In this document: positions 1-8,778 of the stretch, piece by piece
Layout of the letters: each line of letters opens with the position of its first letter
How positions within the stretch are numbered: position 1 is the first letter of the stretch
From: an uncultured Oscillospiraceae bacterium
GTDB taxonomy: Bacteria > Bacillota > Clostridia > Oscillospirales > Ruminococcaceae
Reading direction: 5' to 3'
DNA: 42,766 bases
NCBI GenBank assembly: GCA_910578255.1
Contig: CAJTQM010000011.1
Coordinates: 11,935-54,700 of the forward strand
Translations under genes and position numbers: made by a program
The notes under the pieces: generated by a model
What the model was told of the DNA's origin: nothing
The model's database searches: none
Seen by the model: only the letters and a program-made list of their open reading frames with translations

Positions 1-699
1 GGCCAGCGCCGCCGCGGCCCGACGGTTGTATTTCTGATCCAGGAAAAAGCCGGTCTTCTGCCCGTTTTCAAAATCCACCCGGTACCGAATGCCGTTTTCG
101 GTAATTTGGGTCTCGGTATTCTGCGGCAGCGGCAGGCCGGGCAGCGGGAAAAAGCCCTTGTACTCCTCCATCCCCTCCAGTTGGCGGATGGCCAGGTCGT
201 TTCGCTCGTAAATTCCACGGATCGTCTGCCCATCCTCCGCCAAAAGGCGGTACAACTCTTCAAACAGCATGGGCTTGATCCGCTCGATCCCCAGGCAGAG
301 CGTCTGGGTCACCAGGATGTCGCCGAAGCGGTCCACCGTAAGGCCCGGGAAGAGATCCGCCTCGCCGAAAACCAGGCGGCAGCAGTCGCGGTCCTCGCCC
401 ATCACCGTTTTGCGGTATTCCCAGGCGTGGGACAGCCGCCGCCGGAAAAAAGCCCGGTCAAACCGGTCGTTGGCGTTGGTCGAAATAATCCGAACGCGGA
501 TTTTGGAGCGGCTGTTGTAAAAGCCGACCCCCAGGTACCGGCCTTTGGCGCTTCTGACCTCCACCAGACTTCCGTCCTCGCAGGGGTCTGGCGGCGGCAG
601 AACCTCCGTGTCGTACACCCAGGGATGTCCTTCCCTGAGACTGGTCTCCCCCTTTTGGGTAATCTGTACTTTTACCAGATTTGGGGCTGTGTTCTCCAT
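1..699 (-). CDS. Class I SAM-dependent rRNA methyltransferase, RlmI-like (3' part missing)
   Basis: The minus-strand frame opens with MENTAPNLVKVQITQKGE at 699 and stays open to base 1, giving 233 residues without a stop, so the C-terminal part lies outside the window. The N-terminal 70 residues (EGHPWVYDTEV, then a GxYNSRSKIRVRI stretch) match the PUA-like domain of the RlmI/RlmK family. The next block (LVFGEADLFPGLTVDRFGD, later FENGQKTGFFLDQKYNR) carries the signature that leads into the SAM-binding Rossmann domain. Known members methylate a cytosine of 23S rRNA; the exact target here is inferred. A GGGGGAG ribosome site lies just before the ATG. It follows the DUF3795 gene by 32 bp and probably shares its transcript. 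Confidence 0.88.
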   Translation of the reverse strand, partial: MENTAPNLVKVQITQKGETSLREGHPWVYDTEVLPPPDPCEDGSLVEVRSAKGRYLGVGFYNSRSKIRVRIISTNANDRFDRAFFRRRLSHAWEYRKTVMGEDRDCCRLVFGEADLFPGLTVDRFGDILVTQTLCLGIERIKPMLFEELYRLLAEDGQTIRGIYERNDLAIRQLEGMEEYKGFFPLPGLPLPQNTETQITENGIRYRVDFENGQKTGFFLDQKYNRRAAAALA

Positions 700-731
700 A
701 AAAACTCCCCCTTTTCGCTTTTCATCCGTTT

Positions 732-1070
732 TTATTGCCCGCTGCGGCACCGGTCCAGCAGAATCCGGCTGGGACTGTCCGCCGGGATATGGGCTTTCCA
801 GTACGCGCAGGGGTATTCCCCGCATTTCCCGCAGTGGGGCAGCTTCCTTTTTTCGGCGCAGGCGCGGATAAAACAGCCCCGGCAGAAAACCGGCAACTCC
901 TCCTTTTTGTCTTTGCAGCCGCCGCAGCAAATATCCGCCGCCGTCAAAGGCTGCTTTTCGGTGGAATACTGCCGGGCCAGCCGCTCCTTTTCCGCTTGGC
1001 CGCCGCAGGCGGACGCCTGGTAAACCGGGCATTGGCCGCAAAAATACCCGCAATAGGCCATATCCTCCAT
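732..1070 (-). CDS. DUF3795-type cysteine-rich protein
   Basis: Small protein of 112 residues starting MEDMAYCGYFCGQCPVY and rich in paired cysteines (CGYFCGQC, CCGGC, CRGC, CGKCGEYPC). This is the pattern of the DUF3795 family, thought to bind metal or an Fe-S cluster; no function is established. An upstream in-frame ATG pair at 1109/1106 was rejected because a good promoter (-10 at 1110-1115) places the transcription start at about 1103, inside that extension. The chosen ATG follows GGGAAG by 7 bases. It is the first gene of a probable two-gene unit with the rRNA methyltransferase. Confidence 0.75.
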   Translation of the reverse strand: MEDMAYCGYFCGQCPVYQASACGGQAEKERLARQYSTEKQPLTAADICCGGCKDKKEELPVFCRGCFIRACAEKRKLPHCGKCGEYPCAYWKAHIPADSPSRILLDRCRSGQ

Positions 1071-1109
1071 CTGGAATCTTCCCTTTTTACAAAATGTTTT
1101 TTCCATCAT

Positions 1110-1138
1110 AGCATATTTCCCGGCAAAATTGAAGCCAA
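1110..1138 (-). promoter_or_regulatory. Promoter for the DUF3795-rlmI unit
   Basis: On the minus strand, TTGGCT (-35, 1133-1138) and TATGCT (-10, 1110-1115) are separated by 17 bases. The predicted start near 1103 supports the shorter start codon of the DUF3795 gene. Confidence 0.5.
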
Positions 1139-1190
1139 AAACGGCCGTGTCCCACGCCGGATACAGCCGCCATGTCCCTGCCTGTTTTTC

Positions 1191-1220
1191 TTGACGTGCG
1201 GCCGCCGCTTATGATTTAAT
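1191..1220 (+). promoter_or_regulatory. Promoter for the hydrolase-esterase-mutarotase unit
   Basis: TTGACG at 1191-1196 and TTTAAT at 1215-1220 are 18 bases apart. A TG lies one base before the -10, giving an extended -10. It sits 37 bases before the first gene of the unit. Confidence 0.5.
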
Positions 1221-1256
1221 AAGAGTAGCAAGAATGAAAGAAAGCCAGGTAAAAAA

Positions 1257-1883
1257 ATGTTCTATCTGTTTGTACACGGCTTGGGGCAAACTGCCGCCAG
1301 CTGGGATAAAACCGTCGGCGCACTGGACGGACCGCTGGATTTTGCCTGTCCCGACCTGCCGAAGCTGGCGGCGGGGGCGGTGGGCTACTCCGCGCTGTAT
1401 CGGGCGTTTAGCCAATACTGCGACCGGCTGGAAGCGCCGCTTTGTCTGTGCGGTTTGTCATTAGGCGGCGTTCTCTCGCTACATTACTGCATAGAACATC
1501 CCCGGCTCGTCGCTTCGCTGGTATTGATCGGGACCCCGTATAAAATGCCGAAAGGCCTTTTAAAGCTGCAAAACCTGCTTTTTTCCTGTATGCCCTCGTC
1601 GGCGTTTGTCCAAACGGGATTTGGCAAAAAGGATTTTCTGGCCCTTTGCCGCTCCATGGCGGCGCTGGATTTTTCCGGCGATCTGCACCGGATATCCTGC
1701 CCGGTTCTGGCGGTGTGCGGCCAAAAGGACCGGCCGAACCGAAAAGCCGCAGAAGAACTGGCGCGGATTTTGCCCGGCGCAAACCTGCGAATCATCCCCG
1801 GCGCCGGCCATGAGGTAAACGTCGATCAGCCCGGTCTGTTGGCGGCGGCGCTGGAAGAATTTTACGCGAATACGGCAAAGTAA
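1257..1883 (+). CDS. Alpha/beta hydrolase
   Basis: A 208-residue protein with the alpha/beta-hydrolase layout: an early HG oxyanion motif (FVHGLG, residues 5-10), the nucleophile elbow CGLSLGG with Ser68, an acid in CGQKDRPN (Asp158) and a catalytic His in GAGHEVN (His185). The order and spacing of Ser-Asp-His are those of an active serine hydrolase. There is no signal peptide, so it should be cytoplasmic. The substrate cannot be read from the sequence. It lies 37 bp before an esterase and a mutarotase on the same strand and is probably co-transcribed. The ribosome site (CCAGG) is weak. Confidence 0.85.
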   Translation: MFYLFVHGLGQTAASWDKTVGALDGPLDFACPDLPKLAAGAVGYSALYRAFSQYCDRLEAPLCLCGLSLGGVLSLHYCIEHPRLVASLVLIGTPYKMPKGLLKLQNLLFSCMPSSAFVQTGFGKKDFLALCRSMAALDFSGDLHRISCPVLAVCGQKDRPNRKAAEELARILPGANLRIIPGAGHEVNVDQPGLLAAALEEFYANTAK

Positions 1884-1920
1884 CGCCGTTTTTACAAAAT
1901 CATAAACAGGAGGGATTTTT

Positions 1921-2766
1921 ATGGCGGTTATCCGAATGAATCTGCTTTCCAAAAGTTTGGGACATCAGACCAACATCACGGTGATTCTGCCCACCATGAC
2001 CTATGACGAAATGGCAGCGGGAAAAACGGTCTACCGGCCGGGGATGCGCTATCAGCTTTTGTATCTGCTGCATGACTCCCACGGCGACGAAACCGACTAT
2101 CTGCATTTTACCAGTATCGTCCGGTACGCAGACGAGGCCAAGCTGGCGGTGGTCATGCCCGCGGCGGCCAACTCGGACTATGCCGATTATTTGCAGGGAC
2201 CCCAGTATTTTACCTGGATCACCGAGGAACTGCCGCTGGTCTTAAAAACCCTATTCCCCATTTCCACCCGCCGGGAGGACACCTTTATCGCCGGCCTCTC
2301 CATGGGGGCCAACGGCGCCATGAAAATCGCCTGCACCTATCCCGACCGGTTTGCCGCCGCGCTGATGATGTCCGGCTCCGCCCGGTCCGGCGAAAACATT
2401 GCGGAAAAAGCCCGCCATCGAATGGCCTTCAGCCCCGCCATGCCCAACATCGCGGATTTTTACGGCGATCTGACCCGGTTTGCCGGCTCCTCCTTCGACG
2501 CGTACGCCCAGGCCCAGCGGCATATCCAAAAGGGAACGCCGCTGCCCCGGATGTTCTTCACCTGCGGCAGCGAAGACAAATTGGCCCTGGCCGGGTGCCG
2601 CAAGGCGGCGGACTTTTTGACCGAGTTGGGCTGCGACGTTTTTTACGAGGAGGTCCCGAACTACAAGCACGAATGGGACTTTTGGGATTTAAGCCTTCGT
2701 AAGGCCATTGCCGGCTGGCTGCCGCTGCGCCGCGGCCCCATCCTGCCCGGCGAAGAGGAGGAATAA
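1921..2766 (+). CDS. EstA/esterase D-type carboxylesterase
   Basis: 281 residues with the features of the tributyrin esterase / S-formylglutathione hydrolase-like family. A YLLHDSHGD loop near residue 50 forms the oxyanion region, GLSMGA holds nucleophile Ser127, Asp219 lies in CGSEDK, and His250 in YKHEWDFW completes the triad. It has no signal peptide. Lactococcal EstA hydrolyses short acyl esters; a similar action is likely, and acetylated sugars would fit the mutarotase that starts 2 bp after its stop. A strong AGGAGGG site precedes the ATG. Confidence 0.85.
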   Translation: MAVIRMNLLSKSLGHQTNITVILPTMTYDEMAAGKTVYRPGMRYQLLYLLHDSHGDETDYLHFTSIVRYADEAKLAVVMPAAANSDYADYLQGPQYFTWITEELPLVLKTLFPISTRREDTFIAGLSMGANGAMKIACTYPDRFAAALMMSGSARSGENIAEKARHRMAFSPAMPNIADFYGDLTRFAGSSFDAYAQAQRHIQKGTPLPRMFFTCGSEDKLALAGCRKAADFLTELGCDVFYEEVPNYKHEWDFWDLSLRKAIAGWLPLRRGPILPGEEEE

Positions 2767-2768
2767 AC

Positions 2769-3647
2769 ATGGCGGTTCACACTATCCAAAACGGCCGGCT
2801 CACGGTACAGATCAAGGACGCCGGCGCGGAACTTTGCTCTGTCAAGGACGCGGCGGGCAAAGAATATCTGTTTGACGCGAACCCCGCTTATTGGGGACGA
2901 AGCGCGCCGGTGCTGTTCCCCTTTGTGGGAAGCTTAAAAAACAAGGAATTTCTCTACGAGGGAAAGCGCTATCCCATGGGCCAGCACGGCTTTGCCCGGG
3001 ACATGGACTTTTTGCTCGTCCGGCAAACCCAGGACGAGATCTGGTTTCGGCTGGAATCGGACGCCGAAACCCTTTCCCGGTACCCGCTGCCCTTTGTGCT
3101 GACAATTGGCTACCGGCTGGAGGAAAACGCCGTCCGGGTTTTGTGGGAGGTGGAAAATCCCTCCCAAGAAAAGCCGCTGTACTTTTCCATCGGCGCCCAT
3201 CCGGCGTTTCTCTGCCCGCCGGAGGGCGGCAAAATGGAGGGCTGCTATCTGGGGTTCGACCTGCCGGGCGAACTTTCCTACCGGCTTTTGGACGGCGGAC
3301 TGGCGGCCAAAGACCGCTACACCCTTTCCCTGGAAGGCGGGCTGTGCCGGCTTTCCCCCAGCTTATTTGATCGGGACGCGCTAATTGCCGAGGGCAGGCA
3401 GACCGGCCGGGTCTGGCTGGCGGACCGGGAAAAGCGCCCGTTTATCACGGTGGAATTTGACGCGCCGCTTTTTGGCGTCTGGTCACCCGCCGGGAAAAAC
3501 GCGCCCTTTGTCTGTATCGAGCCCTGGTACGGCCGGTGCGACGAGGTGGATTTTTCCGGCGATCTGACCCAGCGGGCCTACGGCAACCGCGCTTTGCCCG
3601 GCCAGGTTTTTTCGGCCGATTACCGGATCATTGTCAATCAGGCGTAG
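2769..3647 (+). CDS. Aldose 1-epimerase family protein (LacX-like)
   Basis: 292 residues of the galactose-mutarotase fold, LacX branch. The early GAELCSVKDAAGKEYLF and WGRSAPVLFPFVGSL segments, QHGFARD near residue 73 (His and Arg of the sugar site), FSIGAHPAF near 140 (second His) and a C-terminal CIEPWYG match the family. It should interconvert anomers of a free sugar in the cytoplasm; the sugar is unknown. It ends the three-gene unit, and a strong terminator lies 17 bp after its stop. Confidence 0.88.
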   Translation: MAVHTIQNGRLTVQIKDAGAELCSVKDAAGKEYLFDANPAYWGRSAPVLFPFVGSLKNKEFLYEGKRYPMGQHGFARDMDFLLVRQTQDEIWFRLESDAETLSRYPLPFVLTIGYRLEENAVRVLWEVENPSQEKPLYFSIGAHPAFLCPPEGGKMEGCYLGFDLPGELSYRLLDGGLAAKDRYTLSLEGGLCRLSPSLFDRDALIAEGRQTGRVWLADREKRPFITVEFDAPLFGVWSPAGKNAPFVCIEPWYGRCDEVDFSGDLTQRAYGNRALPGQVFSADYRIIVNQA

Positions 3648-3664
3648 AAAAATCAAAAGGCTTT

Positions 3665-3697
3665 GCGGAATCCGGTTTTCCCGGATTCCGCTTTTTT
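3665..3697 (+). terminator. Rho-independent terminator after the mutarotase gene
   Basis: Perfect 11-bp stem (3665-3675 with 3681-3691), 5-base loop, followed by six T. It closes the 1.2-3.65 kb unit. Confidence 0.92.
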
Positions 3698-3858
3698 GTG
3701 AGCCCGGACCTTCGGTCAAAACTTGTCCTGCCTATTTTGTGTAACGTTTCGTGGAAAAATCCGGTTTTCCTTTTTGTCGAAAGCCCGCTTTTTGCCCGTC
3801 TGTTCTTCGGGTAAAGGGGAATGGCGGAAATCTTTAAAATTTCAGAAAAAATTTCCTC

Positions 3859-3895
3859 TTGACAGGTTGAGAAATCTGTTGTAAGCGGGTATAAT
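3859..3895 (+). promoter_or_regulatory. Promoter of the mre cluster
   Basis: TTGAGA (3867-3872) and a perfect TATAAT (3890-3895) are 17 bases apart. A consensus TTGACA at 3859-3864 overlaps just upstream but is too far from the -10 to be used with it. The start would be near 3902, giving a leader of about 134 bases before mreB. The rest of the 388-bp gap holds the upstream terminator and this leader. Confidence 0.8.
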
Positions 3896-3925
3896 AAGTT
3901 TGTTATACAGCCATTTTTCGCGATC

Positions 3926-3985
3926 TTGCCGGCAGAGCCCAAAAAAGACGCAACCGGCAAAAAGGATTCCGGGCTTTTTATTTTA
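3926..3985 (+). promoter_or_regulatory. Possible attenuator in the mreB leader
   Basis: Two mutually exclusive stems can form. TTGCCGG (3926-3932) pairs perfectly with CCGGCAA (3954-3960). AGCCC (3936-3940) pairs with GGGCT (3971-3975), which is followed directly by TTTTATTTT. The second stem is short with a long loop, so it would be a weak terminator. Pairing is read from the sequence; a regulatory role is inferred. Confidence 0.3.
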
Positions 3986-4035
3986 CAATTCGGTTCGTTT
4001 AGAATAAACAAGGAAAACCAAAGGAGGACGTATTT

Positions 4036-5055
4036 GTGCTTTTTACAAAGGACATCGGCATTGATTTAGGTACGGCGAACACCCTGATTTTCATGAAGGG
4101 AAAGGGTATTATTATGCGGGAACCGTCGGTAGTGGCGGTGGATGTGCGCAGCGATTCGGTAAAATTTGTCGGTCAGGAGGCCAAGGACGTCATCGGCAGA
4201 ACCCCCGGCTCGATTGTTGCGGTGCGCCCGCTGAAGGATGGAGTTATCGCCGATTTTGATATTACCACCAGCATGCTGCAGCTGTTTATTAAAAAAGCGC
4301 TGGGCAATTCGATTTTCGTCCGGCCCCGGGTGGTCATCTGTATTCCCTCCGGCGTAACCGAGGTGGAGCGCCGGGCGGTGAAGGAGGCGACCCAGAAAGC
4401 GGGCGCCAAATATGTGTCCATTATCGAAGAACCGATGGCCGCGGCCATCGGCGCGGACCTGCCGGTGGGCGAGGCCACCGGCAGCATGGTAGTGGACATC
4501 GGCGGCGGCACCAGCGAGGTGGCGGTGATTTCGCTGGGCGGCATCGTTGCAGCCCGTTCGGTACGAGTCGGCGGCGACGAGTTCGATTCCTCGATCATTC
4601 AGTATATCAAAAAGAAATACAATCTGCTCATTGGTGAAAGAACCGCCGAGGACGTTAAGATCCAGATCGGTTCCGCCTTCCCCTACGAGGATGAAACGCC
4701 CATGGAAATCAAGGGCCGCAACCTGGTGGACGGTCTGCCCAAAAATATCATGGTCGAGCCCCACGAAATCCGCGAGGCGCTGTCCGACCCGCTGGAATTG
4801 GTGATGGACGCGATTAAAACGACTCTGGAGCGCACCCCTCCGGAACTGTCGGCCGATATTATCGACCACGGCATTACCCTGACCGGCGGCGGCGCCCTGT
4901 TAAAAGGCTTAGACCAGCTGATCACTAAGGAAACCGGTATGCCGGTGTATGTGGCCGACCGGCCTTTGGACTGCGTTGCCGACGGCGCCGGCACGGTTTT
5001 GGAAAATCTCGAAAAGCTGCGGGACGTCCTTTCGGAGGACGACCGGCGCAGCTAA
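4036..5055 (+). CDS. mreB: Rod shape-determining protein MreB
   Basis: 339 residues of the bacterial actin MreB. Phosphate-1 loop GIDLGTANTL at residues 8-17, phosphate-2 motif VDIGGGTSEVAV near 155, and adenosine motif TGGGALLKG near 287 are all intact. It polymerises under the membrane and guides the elongation machinery with the MreC, MreD and PBP2 encoded next to it. The start is GTG at 4036, 8 bases after AGGAGG. It has its own promoter and a leader of about 134 bases. The gap to mreC is 160 bp with no convincing terminator, so read-through is likely. Confidence 0.97.
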   Translation: MLFTKDIGIDLGTANTLIFMKGKGIIMREPSVVAVDVRSDSVKFVGQEAKDVIGRTPGSIVAVRPLKDGVIADFDITTSMLQLFIKKALGNSIFVRPRVVICIPSGVTEVERRAVKEATQKAGAKYVSIIEEPMAAAIGADLPVGEATGSMVVDIGGGTSEVAVISLGGIVAARSVRVGGDEFDSSIIQYIKKKYNLLIGERTAEDVKIQIGSAFPYEDETPMEIKGRNLVDGLPKNIMVEPHEIREALSDPLELVMDAIKTTLERTPPELSADIIDHGITLTGGGALLKGLDQLITKETGMPVYVADRPLDCVADGAGTVLENLEKLRDVLSEDDRRS

Positions 5056-5215
5056 CGGTTTTGTATTTTGTGTTTTGGGCGGCGGTGGCGGCGATGCTTT
5101 CCCCATTTTGTGCCGGAAACGGTATAAAATCTCTTTTCCCGGCAGTTGCGGGCAGGGGGAAACAAATCCGCGGCCGCTTTTTGTTTTTTAAAGACAGCAA
5201 AAGAAGGGCAAGGTC

Positions 5216-6151
5216 ATGAAGGATTTTTTGAAAACAAAAACATTCAAGCTTATTTTGGGACTTGCCATACTGATGTGCGCCTTTATGCTGCGCGCCGCCT
5301 ATACGGATGGGATCGCGATCTTTACCCAAAAGATCATCGGCGCGGTGGTTTATCCGTTCCAAAAGGTTTCCACCGAAATTTCCTCCGCCGTGACCAGCAT
5401 GCTGCAGGGGTATCTGCGCGCAGAGCAGCTGAAAGAGGAAAACGAAGCGTTAAAAGAGGATCTTCGGCAGCTGCGGGACCAGCTGGTGGATTATGAGTCC
5501 ATTAAAAACGAAAACCAGCTGTACCAGCGGTTTTTGGATATTAAAGAGCAAAACACCGATTTTACATTCTGTCCGGCCATGGTTATCGGCCGGGACGCAA
5601 ACAGCCAGTTCGGCAGCTTTATCATCGACAAGGGAACGTTGCAGGGAGTTGCCAAGCGGGACCCGGTCATTACCTCCGACGGGCTGGTCGGGGTGATTGA
5701 GGAGGTGGGGCTCACCTATTCGCGGGTGATCACCATCTATGACCCGGGCTTAAATATCGGGGCCTATGTCTCCCGCACCAGGGACACCGGCATTGTGGTC
5801 GGCGCGGTGGAACTTTCGCAGGAGGGCCAGTGCAAAATGACCTACCTGCCCAGAGACAGCGGCGCCGCCATTGGCGACACAGTCCTTACCTCCGGCGGAA
5901 ACGTGTTTCCCAAAGGGCTGAAAATCGGTTCCATCAAAGAGATCCGGCAGGAGGATCACGGCGTATCCCTTTACGCGGTGATCGAGCCCTTTGCCTTTGC
6001 CTATGGGGTCAAGGATGTTTTTGTCATCACCTCCTTTGAGGGGCAGGGCGTCATGATCGGCGACGACCTGATGGGCAGCGCCGCAGAAAGCCAGCCGGAG
6101 GCGGAAAGTTCTCTGGAAAGCGAATCCTCTTCTACGGAGGCAGGACAATGA
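5216..6151 (+). CDS. mreC: Rod shape-determining protein MreC
   Basis: 311 residues, bitopic. An N-terminal membrane helix (about residues 10-27) is followed by a coiled coil with AEQLKEENEALKEDL-type heptads (about 65-105) and the beta-barrel MreC domain with DPVITSDGLVGVIEEVG and TSGGNVFPKGLKIGSI. The last 20 residues are a Ser/Glu-rich tail, longer than needed for the fold. It is the extracytoplasmic scaffold that links MreB filaments to PBP2. Its stop overlaps the mreD start by 4 bp (ATGA), which suggests translational coupling. Confidence 0.95.
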   Translation: MKDFLKTKTFKLILGLAILMCAFMLRAAYTDGIAIFTQKIIGAVVYPFQKVSTEISSAVTSMLQGYLRAEQLKEENEALKEDLRQLRDQLVDYESIKNENQLYQRFLDIKEQNTDFTFCPAMVIGRDANSQFGSFIIDKGTLQGVAKRDPVITSDGLVGVIEEVGLTYSRVITIYDPGLNIGAYVSRTRDTGIVVGAVELSQEGQCKMTYLPRDSGAAIGDTVLTSGGNVFPKGLKIGSIKEIRQEDHGVSLYAVIEPFAFAYGVKDVFVITSFEGQGVMIGDDLMGSAAESQPEAESSLESESSSTEAGQ

Positions 6152-6672
6152 TTCGAAAAAAGCGGATATGGGTCTTTGCGAAATACTTTTTCTATTCGCT
6201 TGTGCTGGTCATTTTTTACGCCATGCAGACCACTGACGGTGTCTTTTCCTTTTTCGGCGTCCGCCCGCTGTGGGTCGTGCCGATGGCGGTGGCCGTTGCC
6301 ATGTGCGAAAACGTGCTGCCTGCTGCTGTGTTCGGCGCCGTCAGCGGCCTTTTGTGCGATCTGGGCAGCCAGGCGCTGTTCGGCTTTAACGGACTGGTCA
6401 TGCTCTGCGGCTGCACGGCCATCGCGCTTTTAAGTCTTTTCCTGGTTAAAGTCAACTGGAAAAGCGCGCTGCTTTTAGGCGGCGGCCTGGCTGCCCTGCG
6501 GGCGCTTTTGGAATTCTTTTTCTTTTATCTGATCTGGGGATACGAGGATATTCAGCTGGTTTTTATCCACCGTGTATTCCCTTCGTTTGTCTATACGGTT
6601 CTCTTGACCCCCTTGTTTTTGCCGCTGGTCCAAAAGATCAAGGCAAAATGCGACGGAAAATGGAAAGAATAG
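6148..6672 (+). CDS. mreD: Rod shape-determining protein MreD
   Basis: 174 residues, almost entirely hydrophobic with about five membrane helices and a charged ends pattern (MIRKKRIWVFAKYFF at the start, KIKAKCDGKWKE at the end). Size, topology and the position between mreC and a class-B PBP identify MreD. It is a membrane partner of MreC in the elongasome. It is translationally coupled to mreC. Confidence 0.9.
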   Translation: MIRKKRIWVFAKYFFYSLVLVIFYAMQTTDGVFSFFGVRPLWVVPMAVAVAMCENVLPAAVFGAVSGLLCDLGSQALFGFNGLVMLCGCTAIALLSLFLVKVNWKSALLLGGGLAALRALLEFFFFYLIWGYEDIQLVFIHRVFPSFVYTVLLTPLFLPLVQKIKAKCDGKWKE

Positions 6673-6730
6673 CCTTTTGGGGCATACAATCCGGTTTGCC
6701 GCGCGGGCGCTGACCGGCTGGGAGAAAAAT

Positions 6731-8755
6731 ATGGAGAAAAAAATCAACACAAAGCGCACATGGATTTTATTCGGGCTGATTTTGGCTGTCTGCCTGGTTT
6801 TTGGCCTGGTGCTGATTCAGATTCAGATCGTCCACGGTCAGTCCTATTCCGAACTGGCTACCAAAGGCGCGACCCGTTCACAAATCATCCAGGCCGCCCG
6901 CGGGGAGATCACCGACCGGTACGGCCGGCCGCTGGTGCAAAATAAAGTCGGCTATAACGTGACGTTGGACAAGGCTTATCTGACCCGCGGAGAGGAAAAC
7001 GAAATCATTCTGCGTCTGCTAAAGCTTTTGTCCGCCGCGGGGGATGAGTGGATTGACAAGCTGCCGATCACCGAAACCGCGCCCTTTGCCTTTCGAGAGG
7101 GGCAGGACGAGGCGGTTTCCCGGCTCAAGGATTTTTTAAACGTAGGCCCTTATACCAACGTGCAGGACGTAATGAGTTGGCTGATCGAGCGCTACGAACT
7201 GGAAGGATACGAACCCCGGCAGCAGCGGCAGCTGGCGGGGATCCGGTACGAGATGGAACGGCAGGGATTTTCCCTCACCACCCCCTATACCCTGGCGGAG
7301 GATGTGGCCGTCTCCACCGTTATCCAGATTAAAGAGCGCTCTTATGAACTTTCCGGCGTCATGGTGATGGAAAGCACCATCCGGGAATATGTGGCCGGGG
7401 ACATCGCGCCGCATTTGGTGGGGCAGATCGGCCCCATTTACGCGGAGGAATATGCGCAGTTAAAAAATAAGGGCTATGCCATGAACGACATCATTGGCAA
7501 AAGCGGCGTGGAAGAGGCCTTCGAATCCCAGCTGCGGGGGGTAAACGGCCGACGGACCATCACCCTCAACTCCAACGGCGAGGTAATCGACGCGGCGGTG
7601 ACCACTTCTCCGATTCCGGGCAATTCCATTATGCTTACGCTGGATATCAACCTGCAAAAGGTGGCGCAGGACGCGCTGGAATCGCAGATCCTCTGGCTTC
7701 AGTCCAACGGCAAAGAGGGCGAGGGAAAAGAGGCCACCGCCGGCGCGGTGGTGGCCATTGACTGCAAGACCGGCGAAATTCTGGCGATGGCCAGCTATCC
7801 CACCTACAATCTGTCCACCTACAGCCAGGACTATCACGAACTTCTGGCCAATCCCCACAACCCGCTGTTCAATCGGGCTTTACAGGGCACCTACGCCCCC
7901 GGATCCATCTTTAAGCCGCTGGTGGGGACCGCCGGCCTACAGGAGGGGACCATCACCCCTTCTTACACCTACACCTGCAACCATGTTTATACCTTTTACG
8001 ACGACTACCAGCCCCGTTGTCTGGGTTGGCACCCTAATTTCAGCGTGATGGAGGCGCTGCGGGTTTCCTGCAATATTTTCTTTTACGATCTGGGCCGTCA
8101 GCTGGGAATCGACACGCTGACCGATTACGCCCGGCAGTTTGGCCTGGGCGAGCCCACCGGCATCGAGTTGCCGGAGGCCCTAGGCCATATGGCCAGCCCG
8201 GCGTACAGCAAATCCATCGGAGAAATCTGGAATCCCGGCGACGTACTCCAAACCTCCATCGGCCAGGGAAAGAGCCTGTTTACCCCTTTGCAGCTTGCCA
8301 CCTATACGGCGACCCTGGCCAACGGCGGTATCCGGATGAAATCCCACCTGGTCAAAAGCATCAAAAGCTATGGCCTTGACGAAACGGTACAGGAAATTGT
8401 CCCGGAGGTAGCGGTGGATATGGGTCTGTCCGAAACAGCGGTCAAGGCCATCCGGGACGGCATGATCCGCGCCTCCGGCCAAAACGGCTACAACGGCACC
8501 TCCGGCGCTTATTTTGGCGATTATCCGATTTCGGTGGCCTCCAAAACCGGCACGCCGGAAACCACCGGCTTTCCCAACGGTACCTATATCTGCTATGCTC
8601 CGGCGGACGACCCGCAGATCGCCGTGGCGGTGGTCATTGAAAACGGCTACCACGGCTATTGGGGCGCGGCAGTGGCCAAATCCATTTTCGATGCGTATTT
8701 CTTTGGCAAAACCAACGACCAGCAGCCTACCGCCGCCGATACGCTGCTCCCGTAA
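6731..8755 (+). CDS. mrdA: Penicillin-binding protein 2 (peptidoglycan transpeptidase of the elongasome)
   Basis: Class-B PBP of 674 residues. A single membrane anchor (about residues 12-32) precedes the dimerisation region with RGEITDRYGRPL, then the transpeptidase domain. SxxK is APGSIFKP with Ser392, SxN is SCN at 446-448, and KTG is SKTGTP at 605-607. Two cysteines at 416 and 430 lie between the first two motifs, a spacing seen in some PBP2 proteins that bind zinc; that is inference. An upstream in-frame ATG at 6677 was rejected: GGGAG lies 6 bases before 6731, and the extra 18 residues are not anchor-like. It cross-links peptidoglycan during side-wall growth together with MreBCD. Confidence 0.94.
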   Translation: MEKKINTKRTWILFGLILAVCLVFGLVLIQIQIVHGQSYSELATKGATRSQIIQAARGEITDRYGRPLVQNKVGYNVTLDKAYLTRGEENEIILRLLKLLSAAGDEWIDKLPITETAPFAFREGQDEAVSRLKDFLNVGPYTNVQDVMSWLIERYELEGYEPRQQRQLAGIRYEMERQGFSLTTPYTLAEDVAVSTVIQIKERSYELSGVMVMESTIREYVAGDIAPHLVGQIGPIYAEEYAQLKNKGYAMNDIIGKSGVEEAFESQLRGVNGRRTITLNSNGEVIDAAVTTSPIPGNSIMLTLDINLQKVAQDALESQILWLQSNGKEGEGKEATAGAVVAIDCKTGEILAMASYPTYNLSTYSQDYHELLANPHNPLFNRALQGTYAPGSIFKPLVGTAGLQEGTITPSYTYTCNHVYTFYDDYQPRCLGWHPNFSVMEALRVSCNIFFYDLGRQLGIDTLTDYARQFGLGEPTGIELPEALGHMASPAYSKSIGEIWNPGDVLQTSIGQGKSLFTPLQLATYTATLANGGIRMKSHLVKSIKSYGLDETVQEIVPEVAVDMGLSETAVKAIRDGMIRASGQNGYNGTSGAYFGDYPISVASKTGTPETTGFPNGTYICYAPADDPQIAVAVVIENGYHGYWGAAVAKSIFDAYFFGKTNDQQPTAADTLLP

Positions 8756-8778
8756 ATCGAAAGTTTGTGAGGGTTACT

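Noticed and set aside
106..1023. Long plus-strand open frame of 305 residues
   Set aside because: It is antisense to the RlmI-like and DUF3795 genes, has low-complexity composition and no recognisable domain.
3859..3864. TTGACA as the -35 of the mreB promoter
   Set aside because: It is 25 bases from TATAAT; TTGAGA at 3867-3872 has the right 17-base spacing.
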